Source: Breoghania corrubedonensis (GTDB lineage Bacteria > Pseudomonadota > Alphaproteobacteria > Rhizobiales > Stappiaceae). From it: a stretch of DNA of 64,000 nucleotides. Position 1 is the first letter of the stretch. Every line of letters starts with the position of its first letter. The DNA lies in NCBI RefSeq assembly GCF_003053845.1, contig NZ_QAYG01000002.1, forward strand, positions 434,001-498,000. Reading direction: 5' to 3'. Below the pieces are notes generated by a model. It searched no databases. It saw only the letters and a program-made list of their open reading frames with translations, and was not told the origin of the DNA. This document shows positions 46,021-55,776 of this stretch, one piece after another. Made by a program: the position numbers and the translations under genes.

Positions 46021-47097
46021 ATGACAGGGCCAGGCCCAGCGCCGGCGGGCGAACGAAGCGGCTCCGCACACGTGCAGAGCATCGATGCGGCGCACGAAGG
46101 TGCAGGCTCGCGTGCCGGCGCCCCCCATGTCAGCGAGAATGGCGTCAGCCGCGCAGGCGGCGGGGCCGCGCTCTGTGTCGCCCTTTGCGGCGGTATCCAC
46201 CTCGATCGCCTGGCCCATGCCGACCGGCGCATCCTGCCCGACACCTCCACCCCCGGCCGGATCCTGACACGCCCCGGCGGGGTCGCGACCAACGTCGCCA
46301 TGGTGCTGGCCCGGCTCGCCATTCCGGCAAGGCTATTCGGCCGGATCGGACGCGATGGCGACGGCGACACGCTTTCCGCCGTGCTCGCCCGCCGTGGCAT
46401 CGACATGTCCGGCGTGCGCGAAGGCAAGGGCGCGACCGCCAGCTATCTCGCGTTGCACGATCCCGGCGGCCGGCTCGCGGCCGCGGTCGTCGACGACGCC
46501 ATCACCTTCGAATTCGCCCCCGACGACCTTCCCCCGGCAGCGCTTGCGCAAGCCGCGATCTGGTTTGCCGACGCCAATCTGCGCGCCGACACGCTGGAGC
46601 GACTGGCCAAGCTTGCCGGAGCGCGCGGCACGGGAGTGCTGCTCGTCGCCGATGCCGTCTCCATCGCCAAGGCGCGGCGGCTGGAACCGGTTCTCGGCCG
46701 GCTCGACCTGCTTTTCGCAAACCGCGCGGAAGCGGCCGCTCTTGTCGGAACCCCGGGCACGGCGGAAACGCTGGCACGGGCGCTGGTCGACATGGAAGAC
46801 GGTCCGCGTGCCGCCATCGTCACCGACGGCGAAAGCGGCGCGGCGCTCGCGCAAACCGGCAATAAGACATGCCTGCATCGCACCGCCCTGCCCGCTCGCG
46901 TCGTGGACGTGACCGGCGCCGGCGATGCGCTGACCGGGGGAACGCTCGCCGGCCTTGCCTGGGGGCTCGACCTCGCGCAAGCACTGGACTACGGTCGCGC
47001 CGCGGCCGCCCTCACCGTGGAGGCGACGGGTGCCGCACCGGAAAGCCTGACACTCGCGGCCCTCCACCTGCGTCTCGACGCCGTCGAGGCGGACTGA
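46021..47097 (+). CDS. psuK: PfkB-family kinase, probable pseudouridine kinase
   Basis: 358 residues from the ATG at 46021; the true start may lie further downstream, because the kinase fold only begins around ALCVALCGGIHLDRLAHA (residue ~48). PfkB signatures are present: RPGGVATNVAMVLARL and the C-terminal VDVTGAGDALTGGTLAGLAW with the catalytic Asp. The gene sits 37 bp before psuG, which cleaves pseudouridine 5'-phosphate, so this kinase almost certainly makes that phosphate from pseudouridine and ATP. Together they return the base and ribose phosphate to metabolism. Confidence 0.85.
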   Translation: MTGPGPAPAGERSGSAHVQSIDAAHEGAGSRAGAPHVSENGVSRAGGGAALCVALCGGIHLDRLAHADRRILPDTSTPGRILTRPGGVATNVAMVLARLAIPARLFGRIGRDGDGDTLSAVLARRGIDMSGVREGKGATASYLALHDPGGRLAAAVVDDAITFEFAPDDLPPAALAQAAIWFADANLRADTLERLAKLAGARGTGVLLVADAVSIAKARRLEPVLGRLDLLFANRAEAAALVGTPGTAETLARALVDMEDGPRAAIVTDGESGAALAQTGNKTCLHRTALPARVVDVTGAGDALTGGTLAGLAWGLDLAQALDYGRAAAALTVEATGAAPESLTLAALHLRLDAVEAD

Positions 47098-47134
47098 CCG
47101 AACAACGAAACAAAGGAACGGGGGATAACAACCC

Positions 47135-48055
47135 GTGATAGACAGAATCGTCCCCTCGCGCGAAATCGAGGAAGCCCGCGCCGAGCGCTCACCGCTCGTT
47201 GCGCTGGAATCGACCATCATCACCCACGGAATGCCCTGGCCGCAGAATGTGGAAACCGCACGCGCGGTGGAAGCCGCCATCCGCACCGAAGGGGCCATTC
47301 CCGCCACCATCGCCGTCATCGACGGCACGCTCCGCATCGGGCTCGGCGATGATGAACTGGAAGCACTGGCGAAAAGCGAGGAGGTGATGAAGCTCTCGCG
47401 CGCCGATCTCGCCTTCGCGCTCTCCGAGGGACGCACCGGATCGACGACGGTCGCCGCCACCATGATGGCCGCCCATGAGGTCGGGATCTCGGTCTTCGCC
47501 ACCGGCGGTATCGGCGGCGTGCATCGCGGTGCCGAGACCAGCCTCGACATTTCCGCCGATCTCGAGGAGTTGAGCCGCACGCCGGTCTGCGTGGTCGCCG
47601 CCGGCCCCAAGGCGCTGCTCGACATTCCCAAGACGCTGGAAGTTCTGGAAACGCGCGGCGTGCCGGTGATCGGCTTTGGCTGCGACGAGTTGCCGGGCTT
47701 CTGGTCGCGACATTCCGGCCTGGAGGCGCCCTACCGGCTCGATACGGCCGAGGATATCGCCCGGCTGATGAAGGTCCGCAGCGGCTTTGGCGGCCATGGC
47801 GGCGTTCTGGTGGCCAATCCGGTGCCGGAGGAGGCCGAGATCCCTGCCGACGAGATGGAAGGCCACATCACGGCGGCGCTCGAGGCGGCGGATGCGCAAG
47901 GCATCCACGGCAAGGAGGTCACGCCTTTCGTGCTGGCGAAGATCTTCGAGCTGACGGCCGGCCGCAGTCTGAAGACGAACATCGCGCTGATGCTGAACAA
48001 CGCCCGCCTCGCCGCCCGCATCGCGATCGCCCTGCGCAAACCGGTCGCGTACTGA
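47135..48055 (+). CDS. psuG: Pseudouridine-5'-phosphate glycosidase
   Basis: 306 residues from a GTG at 47135 preceded by GGAACGGGGG. Family motifs: PLVALESTIITHGMPWPQN, ATIAVIDGTLRIGL, GRTGSTTVAATMMAAHEVGI and FATGGIGGVHRGAETSLDIS. The enzyme breaks the carbon-carbon glycosidic bond of pseudouridine 5'-phosphate, giving uracil and ribose 5-phosphate, with a manganese ion. Second gene of the psuK-psuG unit. No pseudouridine transporter gene follows. Confidence 0.96.
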   Translation: MIDRIVPSREIEEARAERSPLVALESTIITHGMPWPQNVETARAVEAAIRTEGAIPATIAVIDGTLRIGLGDDELEALAKSEEVMKLSRADLAFALSEGRTGSTTVAATMMAAHEVGISVFATGGIGGVHRGAETSLDISADLEELSRTPVCVVAAGPKALLDIPKTLEVLETRGVPVIGFGCDELPGFWSRHSGLEAPYRLDTAEDIARLMKVRSGFGGHGGVLVANPVPEEAEIPADEMEGHITAALEAADAQGIHGKEVTPFVLAKIFELTAGRSLKTNIALMLNNARLAARIAIALRKPVAY

Positions 48056-48658
48056 CGGGGCGTTGATGGCCCGCGCTGATGGCCTCCGCAGATGGCCTGT
48101 CCGCGCGACAGAGGCCTGAGCCTTGTTTGTGCCGCCCGCTCAGGTCTCTCCATCGTCATTGCCCGGCTTCGTCCGGGCAATCCAATTTCGGCTGACGGCT
48201 CCGCGGCACGTGCTGGATCACCCGGACAAAGCCGGGTGATGACGGCGGAAAGATCGGGGTCATGTTTTCAAGATGACCGGGCGACCACGCGCGGGCAGAG
48301 CGCTTCGCGCGCGTCCCCGCCCCCGGCACTGGACATTTTCCGGAAACGCCGGGGACATCGACCTCACACGCGATGCCATTCCCGCGACGGCGGCACCGCT
48401 GTCCGGAACCCCGCTTCACGAACCCGACCGGGGACCTCGAGCGGCAGGTACCGCGGGGAGATCCCGGATCTGCGAAGCGATCCTTCGCACCGCACCGCTC
48501 ACCTGATGACATCGCACGGCAAGCCGATGCGAGGTGAGAAAGAGCGCCGGAACGATCGTCCCGGCGCTCCAGGATAGGCGTCTTCCCGGTGCCCTTCGGG
48601 CTGGGCGGTCTCTCACACACCCTTGGGGGTCCTTCTCGCTCACCCCCTCGCGCCGAGC
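48056..48658. other. Intergenic region with several dispersed repeats
   Basis: About 600 bp between convergent genes. It holds a complete unit (48145-48253) and a degenerate one (about 48370-48512, with GGGAGATCCCGGATCTGCGA and CTCACCTGATGACATC). Nothing coding is supported. Confidence 0.5.
48145..48253. repeat. Paired-hairpin dispersed repeat
   Basis: Begins TCTCTCCATCGTCATTGCCC and ends GGGTGATGACGGCGGAAAGA. The two facing hairpins are CCCGGCTTCGTCCGGG and CCCGGACAAAGCCGGG. Confidence 0.8.
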
Positions 48659-50113
48659 TCAGTCGTTCTTGCCCTTCGGACCGCCGACGGCCTTTGAGGC
48701 CGGTGCGGCTTCCGCGAGAGAGGCGGCCGGCAGCGGACAGGCGTTGCAGCCGCACACGGACCCGTCCTGCGCGGCCGGATAGGCGTTGGTCCACTGGCCG
48801 TTCCAGCCGCCATGGGGCTGGCAGGTCGAACTGCAGATCGCGGGCGCGGCGTTGTTGTTGGCGATCGTCTGGCTCGCCTTGAAGTCGCAGCCGCACTGGT
48901 AGTTGGAGCGCACGTCCGTCTTGATGACGTTCTTCATGGCGTCGAGCCAGGACCGTGCGTCGCCGGCAAGCGCGAACATCAGCGGATTGGCATTGTTCAC
49001 CATGTTCCACATGTCCTGATAGAGCGGGAACTGCTGCGAGAGCTGCTGGAACACGCTGGCGCGCGTCGCCATCAGGTATTGCGGGACGGGCTCCGTCGCG
49101 GTCGCGCCGATGCTGTCGACCACCACGTCGGTCGAGGCCATCAGGTTGGCGAGCTTGACGGCAAGCGTGCGCGTGTTGCGCTGGCTGGTGGTGGTGTTGA
49201 CCGAGATGACGTCGGCATAGAACAGCGGCTGCTCGGTGCCGTCGCCGAACGGCATCACCTTGAAGGCGATATTGGCCCGTGTGGCATCGCTCATCTGGCT
49301 CATGGATTCGGTATAGCCAACGACGGCGCGGCCGAAGCCTTCAGAGAACCAGATACTCTGCTGGTAGGAATTGTCGTTGGCGACGGTCGCGTTGAAGTAG
49401 CTGGCGGTGGCCAGCATGGTCTTCTGTTCGGCGATGGCGTTGGTATTCAGGTCCTGCGGTGTCGGCGGCAGCGGCAGCGGATAGGTGCCGGTCATCGCAT
49501 GGGCGATATCGAGATAGAGCGCCGCATTCGTGGTGCCGCCGGACATGTCGGTCATCAGGCCGCGCCGGTCGGGCGGGATCTGGCTGGTGTAGGTGCACTG
49601 ATTGAGCGCGTTCGAAACCTCGTTGAAGGTCGTCGCGGCGGCAAGCTGCTGGTCCCCCTTCTGGTAGAACAGCACGTTGGAGCAGCCGAGCAACGGAATG
49701 GCGTAATAATTGCCGTTGCTCTGCACGCCGTCGCGCGCATAGGGGATGAGGTCGTTCGCGTTCTGGATTTCCGCCGGCGTCATCGCCTCCAGATAGTTCC
49801 CGCCCAGAAAGTCCTGGAAGAACATCGCATCGAAGACGAAGACATCCGCATTGGCCGGCGGGTTCATGTCATAGCCGCCGTCCCACTGGTCGGCGGTGAG
49901 GAAAACGAGCTGCACGTTCGGCTCCACCTGCGCCCAGGCGGCGGTGATCGCCTGCTCGAACTGCGCGAGCCGTGGAACCCACGGATAGAGCCCGACGGTG
50001 AGCGACTGCTGTGCAAGCGCCGGCAGCGCGACGACGAGCGAAAGAAGGACAGCAGCGGCGGCCGAGACCCCCGTGCGACGAAGGCGCATGGAAAAACAAC
50101 TTAAAATACTCAT
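48659..50113 (-). CDS. Secreted thiaminase I (thiamine pyridinylase) with C-terminal MVL-like lectin segment
   Basis: 484 residues. The ATG at 50113 follows GGGGGTGAAAGTG; ATGs at 50128 and 50089 are alternatives. A signal peptide ends near residue 35 (VVALPALAQ). Residues ~36-400 have a periplasmic-binding-protein-like fold (LTVGLYPWVPRLAQFEQAI, ADVFVFDAMFFQDFLGGNYL), with Cys144 in YAIPLLGCSNVLFYQKGD placed like the thiaminase I nucleophile. That enzyme replaces the thiazole of thiamine with another base. Residues ~420-462 (AICSSTCQPHGGWNGQWTN, then SVCGCNAC) resemble the mannan-binding MVL repeat of Microcystis. No thiamine synthesis genes adjoin it. Recognition is from motifs, not a search. 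Confidence 0.75.
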   Translation of the reverse strand: MSILSCFSMRLRRTGVSAAAAVLLSLVVALPALAQQSLTVGLYPWVPRLAQFEQAITAAWAQVEPNVQLVFLTADQWDGGYDMNPPANADVFVFDAMFFQDFLGGNYLEAMTPAEIQNANDLIPYARDGVQSNGNYYAIPLLGCSNVLFYQKGDQQLAAATTFNEVSNALNQCTYTSQIPPDRRGLMTDMSGGTTNAALYLDIAHAMTGTYPLPLPPTPQDLNTNAIAEQKTMLATASYFNATVANDNSYQQSIWFSEGFGRAVVGYTESMSQMSDATRANIAFKVMPFGDGTEQPLFYADVISVNTTTSQRNTRTLAVKLANLMASTDVVVDSIGATATEPVPQYLMATRASVFQQLSQQFPLYQDMWNMVNNANPLMFALAGDARSWLDAMKNVIKTDVRSNYQCGCDFKASQTIANNNAAPAICSSTCQPHGGWNGQWTNAYPAAQDGSVCGCNACPLPAASLAEAAPASKAVGGPKGKND

Positions 50114-50581
50114 CACTTTCACCCCCATGATTTGTTAAATAAAAACCGAATAAATCAAAGAACAACAAACGTATAATAACAGAACCAGGGAGAGTATCAA
50201 CTTGCGATGCACGCGGGAGCGTGGCGCATCATGCGCGATGCACGCCCGACTGTCTCTACGGCAGATCGAGGGCTGCCGGACGCAGCATCGGACCGTCGCG
50301 CCGATGCCCAGCCCTCTCCATCGTCATCACCCGGCGAAGTCCGGGTGATCCATCGCGCTCCGCATATGCCGTTGCCTGCCGGATTGCCCGGACGAAGCCG
50401 GGCAATGACGGGAGGAGGCGAGAAAAAGCGACCTGTTTGGGACGTCCACTGTCTAACGTCGGCATCCCGGATCAGCGAAGCGTCACTGACGTGCCACATC
50501 GCTCACCTGATGACGCTCGTGAGATTAGACAGGATCGCGGTCCGGGATCGGCCAGCAAGCCCGGCATACCCCTGTGCCCGC
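50114..50581. other. Intergenic region with repeats between thiaminase and cckA
   Basis: The first 70 bp (50114-50200) are A+T-rich and should be the promoter of the thiaminase gene. The rest holds a full repeat (50314-50415) and a half unit at about 50464-50522. No gene is supported. Confidence 0.5.
50314..50415. repeat. Paired-hairpin dispersed repeat
   Basis: Begins CTCTCCATCGTCATCACCCG and ends GGGCAATGACGGGAGG. The hairpins are CACCCGGCGAAGTCCGGGTG and TTGCCCGGACGAAGCCGGGC. Confidence 0.8.
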
Positions 50582-53137
50582 CTACTCCGCCGAAAGCGCT
50601 TCCTTCACTGCGGTGGCCAGTTCCTTCAGCGAGAACGGTTTGGGCAGGAAGGAGAACTTCTCGTTTTCGGGAAGGTTCTTCTCGAACGCGCCCTCGGCGT
50701 AGCCGGAAATGAAGATGATCTTCAGGTCCGGCCGCGTCTTGCGCAACTCGCGCAAGAGGCTCGGGCCGTCCATTTCCGGCATCACCACGTCGGAGACGAC
50801 GAGATCGACCGCACCGTCCGTCTCCTCCATCACGGCCAGCGCCTCGGTGCCGGAGCCGGCCTCGTGCACGGTGTAGCCGCGCGAGGCGAGCGCGCGCGCG
50901 GCAAAGGCGCGCACCGCCTCCTCGTCCTCAACCAGCAGGATGGTGGCCGACCCGGTCAGGTCCGTCATGGTGGGCTCGGGGACGATCTCCTTCGGCACCA
51001 CCTTTTCCTCCGACACATGTCGCGGCAGGAAGATGCGGAAGGTCGTGCCCTCGCCGACGATGGAGGAAGGATAGATGTAGCCGCCCGTCTGCTTGATGAT
51101 GCCGTAGACGGTGGAAAGCCCGAGCCCGGTGCCCTTGCCGACCTCCTTGGTGGAGAAGAACGGATCGAAGATCTTCTCCATGATTTCCGGCGGAATGCCC
51201 GTGCCGGTGTCGGTCACCTCGATCAGCACGTATTCGCCCACCGGCATGCCGCGCGTGTCGTCCAGCGTCGCCGACTGGGCCGCGTCCACATTAGCCGTGC
51301 GGATCGTCAGCCCGCCCCCCTCCGGCATGGCGTCGCGCGCGTTGACCGCGAGGTTCACCACAACCTGCTCGAGCTGGTTCTGATCGGCCATGATCGGCCA
51401 CAGATCGCGCCCGTGAATGACTTTCAGCTCCACCTTCTCGCCGAGCAGCCGGTCGAGCAGGATGGAGAGGTCGGCCAACACGTCGTTGAGCGCCAGTTCC
51501 TTGGGGCGCAGCGTCTGGCGGCGCGAGAAGGCCAGCAGCTGGCGCACCAGGCCGGCGGCCCGGTTGGCGTTCTGCTTGATGTTCATGATGTCCTGGAAGG
51601 ACGGATCGGTCGGCCGGTGGTTGGCGAGCAAGAGGTCCGAAAAGCCGATGATGGCGGTCAGCACGTTGTTGAAGTCATGCGCCACGCCGCCGGCCAGATG
51701 GCCGATCGCCTGCATCTTCTGGCTCTGCGCGAACTGGAGCTCCAGCGCGCGCTGCTTGGTCGTCTCCAGCGCGTAGACGATCGCGGCCTCGCCATCGGCG
51801 TCCCCGTCTTCCACCGCGGAGATGTAGAAGGTCGCCGAGCGCTCCCCGTCATGGGAAAGCTCGATATCCATCGGGTGGATCTCGCCGCGTCCTTCGGCGG
51901 CCGCCTCCAGCGCCGCGCTCAGCGCCTCCCGGCCGTTGGCGGCGACGAAATCGGTCAGCACCCGCGTCCCGCTCTCCTCCCCGGTTTCCGGTCTGCCCAG
52001 AAGCCTCAGGAACGGCGCATTGGAGCGCACAAGCCGGCCTTCGCGATCGACCGAGGCGATGGCGATCGGCGTGTTGTTGAAGAAGCGCGCGAACCGCACC
52101 TCCGCCGCCCTCAGCGCCTCCTGCGCCTCCTCGCCCGGCGAGCGATTGAGCACCAGCGTGCGGCTTTCCCCGGCATGCCCGTCCGCCCCGAAGGGCACCC
52201 GGTGCAGCAGCCGCACGGGCACGGTCTTGCCCTGGCGGGTGACGAGATCGAGATCGATCGTCTCGGATTTCACGTCGCCCGGCTGGCCGGTGATGGAGTT
52301 GATGAGCTCCGCCCCGTCGCCGCGCACGATGTCGGACAGCGACAGCGCACCGGCCTCGAACTGGGCGAGGTCATGGCCAAGCCAGTCGGCGAGCGTGGCG
52401 TTCAGGTAGACGATATGACCCTGGCCATCGGCGGAGAAGAAGCCGGCCGGCGCATGATCGAGGAAATTGATGACGCGCTGCAATTCCTGGAACGAGGATT
52501 CCTGCTCCACCCGGTCGCGGGTGATATCGGCGACAAGCCAGGTGGTGCAGGTGCGCACGCCGCCGCCATCGTTCACCTCCAGCGGCCGCACGCGGATGCG
52601 ATACCAGCGCGCGGTGCCGTCCGGCTGACCGATCGGGTGCGGCAGGCGCACTTCCTCCTGCGCGCGCACAACGCTCTTGGTCGCCTGCGACAGGCGGAAG
52701 ATCGCATCCGCCGCATCCGGGTCGCTGGCAAAGACACGCTCCACGGTGCGCACGTCGCCGGGCCCGGCGGTGCCGGTGATTTCCGCGTAGGCCTCGTTGG
52801 CGTAGATGATCCGGCCCGACGCATCGGTGATGACGGTGCCGATGTCATTGGTATCGAGGAACGCCTGGGCGAGCGGATTGGCCCGCGCACGCGAGGAAAA
52901 GCGTAATAGCCCGATGGCTCCGGCGAAAAGGCAGAAGACGCCGACCACGGCAAGCAGGCCCAGAAGCCCCAGCACATAGGGCTCCGCCTGTTCCCGGCTC
53001 ATGACCGCGATCGCGCCCGCGGCGACCACCAGCCCCAGCGCCAGCAACACGAGAAGTCCGATGCTGCCGGTGCGCTCGGAACGGTCGACAACAGGTCCGC
53101 TCACCGGCCCGGACGGTCGCAAGGAGGGTTCGCTCAT
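50582..53137 (-). CDS. cckA: Cell-cycle hybrid histidine kinase CckA
   Basis: 851 residues. Two membrane segments lie near the N-terminus (about 25-47 and 54-78) and are followed by PAS domains (about 90-215, 215-335 and 345-465). The HisKA motif [20 protein letters not shown] has His487; an ATPase domain ([31 protein letters not shown]) and a receiver with phospho-acceptor Asp783 in [10 protein letters not shown] follow. CckA feeds phosphate through ChpT to CtrA and CpdR, controlling the cell cycle and flagellar genes. It follows flhB by 217 bp on the same strand, and a CtrA-type box lies upstream of flgB in this window. Confidence 0.95.
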   Translation of the reverse strand: MSEPSLRPSGPVSGPVVDRSERTGSIGLLVLLALGLVVAAGAIAVMSREQAEPYVLGLLGLLAVVGVFCLFAGAIGLLRFSSRARANPLAQAFLDTNDIGTVITDASGRIIYANEAYAEITGTAGPGDVRTVERVFASDPDAADAIFRLSQATKSVVRAQEEVRLPHPIGQPDGTARWYRIRVRPLEVNDGGGVRTCTTWLVADITRDRVEQESSFQELQRVINFLDHAPAGFFSADGQGHIVYLNATLADWLGHDLAQFEAGALSLSDIVRGDGAELINSITGQPGDVKSETIDLDLVTRQGKTVPVRLLHRVPFGADGHAGESRTLVLNRSPGEEAQEALRAAEVRFARFFNNTPIAIASVDREGRLVRSNAPFLRLLGRPETGEESGTRVLTDFVAANGREALSAALEAAAEGRGEIHPMDIELSHDGERSATFYISAVEDGDADGEAAIVYALETTKQRALELQFAQSQKMQAIGHLAGGVAHDFNNVLTAIIGFSDLLLANHRPTDPSFQDIMNIKQNANRAAGLVRQLLAFSRRQTLRPKELALNDVLADLSILLDRLLGEKVELKVIHGRDLWPIMADQNQLEQVVVNLAVNARDAMPEGGGLTIRTANVDAAQSATLDDTRGMPVGEYVLIEVTDTGTGIPPEIMEKIFDPFFSTKEVGKGTGLGLSTVYGIIKQTGGYIYPSSIVGEGTTFRIFLPRHVSEEKVVPKEIVPEPTMTDLTGSATILLVEDEEAVRAFAARALASRGYTVHEAGSGTEALAVMEETDGAVDLVVSDVVMPEMDGPSLLRELRKTRPDLKIIFISGYAEGAFEKNLPENEKFSFLPKPFSLKELATAVKEALSAE

Positions 53138-53354
53138 GGCCGCTCGTTCTCCTGAAGCCCGCCTTCCGGCTGCCGGCGGGCTCGATCGTTCAAAGACACG
53201 TTTCCCCGCCCATGACGATCAAGCCGGGAGCACGCCTCGTGCATTGGTTGCATTGATAGGCCGGCGCGAAGCTGACGGATACCACGATTCCCACGCAATT
53301 CACGCGCCTTCCCCAAAAACCGGCGCGTCAAGTTGATGCCGCGTTCGCCGCGCC

Positions 53355-54431
53355 TCACCTGTCGCGCCACGATTTCGTGTTGCGCTGGCGCAGGACATAG
53401 CCGATGACCTCCGCGACCGCGCGGTAGTGCTCTTCCGGGATCTCCTGATCGACCTCGATCTGGGCATGCAGCGTTCGCGCCAACGGCGGGTTCTCGATGA
53501 TCGGAATATCGTTGGCCTTGGCGATCTCGCGGATCTTCAGCGCGACCTGATCAGAGCCCTTGGCCACGCACAGCGGCGCCTGCATGCCATCCTCGTACTT
53601 GAGGGCGACAGCATAGTGCGTCGGGTTGGTGACGACCACGGTCGCGCTCGGCACCGCCGCCATCATCCTCTTCCTGGAGCGTTCCATCCGGATCTGGCGG
53701 ATGCGCCCCTTGACCATCGGGTCGCCTTCCGACTGCTTGTACTCGTCCTTGACCTCCTGCACGGTCATCTTCTGGCGCTCGTACCACTTGTGGCGCTGCC
53801 ACAGGAAGTCCCCCGCCGCCACGGCCGCCATCAACGCGATGATCGCGCCCAGAAGCTGCAGCGAGATCTCGCGCGTTTCCGGCAGGATCATGACGACGTC
53901 GCGCATGACCATGGTGTCCAGCTCGTCGCGCATCGGCCACAGCACCGCGAACATCAGCGTGCCTACGGCGGCGATCTTGATCAGCCCCTTGGTGAAGTTG
54001 ACGAGACTGTCCTTGGAAAAGATCCTCTTGGCGCCCGATAGCGGCGAAACCTTCGACAGTTTCGGCTTCATGTTCTCGCCCGACCACACGAAGCGGTGCT
54101 GCACCAGGTTGCCCGCCAGCGCCAGGATCACCAGGCACAGGAACGGCAGACCGACGGCGGCGAAGATCATCATGCCGGAGGAAAGGAACAGCTTGCGCAT
54201 CCCGCCGGTATCGACCGGGATCTCCCAGGAATTGGCCAGTATCCCCGCCATGCCGCGGCCGAGCGTGCCCGCGATGGAGGGCGCGAAGATGGCCACGATC
54301 AGCGCCGCGCCGACAAGCGAGAACCAGGTGGAGACTTCCTGGCTCTTGGCGACGTCGCCGCGCTTCAGGGCATCGTCGAGCTTCTTTTGTGTCGGGTCTT
54401 CCGTTTTTTCGGATTGATCCGCGTCGGACAT
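53355..54431 (-). CDS. flhB: Flagellar export switch protein FlhB
   Basis: 358 residues, normal length. An N-terminal DQSEKTEDPTQKKLDDALKR leads into four membrane helices. The cytoplasmic domain carries the self-cleavage motif NPTH (Asn269-Pro270) in VVVTNPTHYAVALKYE, which switches export from rod/hook proteins to filament proteins. It follows fliR by 12 bp in the flgB-flgC-fliE-fliQ-fliR-flhB series. Confidence 0.98.
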   Translation of the reverse strand: MSDADQSEKTEDPTQKKLDDALKRGDVAKSQEVSTWFSLVGAALIVAIFAPSIAGTLGRGMAGILANSWEIPVDTGGMRKLFLSSGMMIFAAVGLPFLCLVILALAGNLVQHRFVWSGENMKPKLSKVSPLSGAKRIFSKDSLVNFTKGLIKIAAVGTLMFAVLWPMRDELDTMVMRDVVMILPETREISLQLLGAIIALMAAVAAGDFLWQRHKWYERQKMTVQEVKDEYKQSEGDPMVKGRIRQIRMERSRKRMMAAVPSATVVVTNPTHYAVALKYEDGMQAPLCVAKGSDQVALKIREIAKANDIPIIENPPLARTLHAQIEVDQEIPEEHYRAVAEVIGYVLRQRNTKSWRDR

Positions 54432-54443
54432 GGCACCCTCCCC

Positions 54444-55208
54444 CTAGCGCACCACAAACCGGCCGAGCACTTGCTCGATATGGCTCATGTACCAGGTCAT
54501 AAGGGTGCCCAGCAGCAGCATGAGCAAACCGATGCCGAGAAAGATGTTCGCCGGCATGGCGATGAAGAAGATCTGCATCTGCGGCATCAGCCGATTGAGC
54601 AGCCCCAGCCCGAAATAGAAGACCAGGCCAAAGACGATGAAGGGCGCGGAGATCCGCATGCCGATGGAGAATGCGGCCGCCACCGTTTCCACCGCGCTTT
54701 CCGCCAGATCGCCCACCGGCATCCAGTGGCCCGGCGGAAACAGCGTGAAGCTGTCGTTGAGCGCGGCGATGACCAGGTAGTGCAGGTTGGTGGCGAAGAT
54801 CAGCGTCACCGCCAGCAGCGTCAGGAAGTTGGCGAACAGCACACCCTGCTGCGATTGCGTCGGGTCGAATGCCATCGCCATGGCAAGGCTCGACTGCTGC
54901 GCCATGATGGTGCCGGCGATCTGGATACCCGCCATGATCAGGCGCACCGACAGGCCGATGAACAGACCGACGACGAATTCGCTGGCGAACATCACGATCA
55001 ACGCGCCGAAATTGCCCGGAACCGCGCCCGGATAGCGCCCGGCAAGCGAGGGATAGAGCAACATGGCGAGAAGCAGCGCCAGCGACAGCCGGATGCGCGG
55101 CGGAATGTTGGATTCTCCCAGCGCCGGCAGCAGCATCAGCATCGTGCCGAGCCGCGCGAAGATCAGCATGAAGAGAAGCGCGATCTGGGGCAGGAAGGAG
55201 ACAGTCAC
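54444..55208 (-). CDS. fliR: Flagellar export protein FliR
   Basis: 254 residues with about six hydrophobic helices. Typical stretches are FARLGTMLMLLPALGESNIP and AGTIMAQQSSLAMAMAFDPT, and the C-terminal half contains LGLLNRLMPQMQIFFIAMPA. It forms part of the FliP-FliQ-FliR export gate in the basal-body membrane. The stop of fliQ lies 11 bp upstream and flhB starts 12 bp downstream, so the three are co-transcribed. Confidence 0.97.
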   Translation of the reverse strand: MTVSFLPQIALLFMLIFARLGTMLMLLPALGESNIPPRIRLSLALLLAMLLYPSLAGRYPGAVPGNFGALIVMFASEFVVGLFIGLSVRLIMAGIQIAGTIMAQQSSLAMAMAFDPTQSQQGVLFANFLTLLAVTLIFATNLHYLVIAALNDSFTLFPPGHWMPVGDLAESAVETVAAAFSIGMRISAPFIVFGLVFYFGLGLLNRLMPQMQIFFIAMPANIFLGIGLLMLLLGTLMTWYMSHIEQVLGRFVVR

Positions 55209-55219
55209 CCGCCGCTCCT

Positions 55220-55489
55220 TCAGCCCTGGCCCTGTATGACCAGAGCCATGATCTGGTTCATGTAGGTCGCCAGCGCCTGCCCCATGAACGGCAGGACGAG
55301 CATCAAGGTGATGAAGATCGCGAGGATCTTCGGCACGAAGACGAGGGTCATTTCCTGGATCTGGGTCAACGCCTGAAAGAGCGCCACGATAAGCCCGACA
55401 CCAAGCCCCACCACCATGACGGGCGTCAGCATCTTGATCAGGACAAAAAAGCCCTCACGGCCGATATCGAGCACTTCCGGTCCGTTCAC
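55220..55489 (-). CDS. fliQ: Flagellar export protein FliQ
   Basis: 89 residues, two membrane helices. Starts MNGPEVLDIGREGFFVLIKM and contains VGLIVALFQALTQIQEMTLV followed by FVPKILAIF, the canonical FliQ core. It is a component of the export gate with FliP and FliR. It is separated from fliE by 278 bp of non-coding sequence with short repeats, so it may have its own promoter. Confidence 0.97.
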   Translation of the reverse strand: MNGPEVLDIGREGFFVLIKMLTPVMVVGLGVGLIVALFQALTQIQEMTLVFVPKILAIFITLMLVLPFMGQALATYMNQIMALVIQGQG

Positions 55490-55767
55490 GGTCGGATCTT
55501 CCCGTTCTACTGTTGGCCTTCGCCGGATGCGGATGGTTAAAAACCACTTACCACCTTAGGCAGAGTCGGCAAAGTGCGCAGAATTATCGGTCATCCCGGC
55601 CAGTGGACAAGCACGGCCCAAAACGGCGCCAGTGTCATCTCGAACAGCGCATGGTCATCGCGAACGGCGTCAGCGTCATCTCGAAAGGACGGGCGGCGCG
55701 CTGCCCATCGGGCAAACCATGCCGAACCGCCGGCTCAGCGGTCCGCCACCGCGATCGATCTGATCGA
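55490..55767. other. fliE-fliQ spacer with short repeats
   Basis: Two near-copies of a 23-base word (55622-55644 and 55662-55684, core GTCATCTCGAA) lie 40 bp apart. The spacer begins, on the minus strand, with a perfect palindrome that covers the fliE stop. The promoter for fliQRflhB probably lies nearer 55500-55570. Confidence 0.5.
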
Positions 55768-55776
55768 TCAGATCGA
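55755..55776. repeat. 22-bp perfect palindrome over the fliE stop codon
   Basis: Reads identically on both strands, with centre GATC/GATC. It includes the last codons and the stop of fliE (stop at 55768-55770). It could form a short hairpin at the end of the mRNA or be a protein site. Confidence 0.85.

Noticed and set aside
50114-50200. TPP riboswitch upstream of the thiaminase gene
   Set aside because: The leader is A+T-rich and lacks the CTGAGA and other conserved thi-box words.
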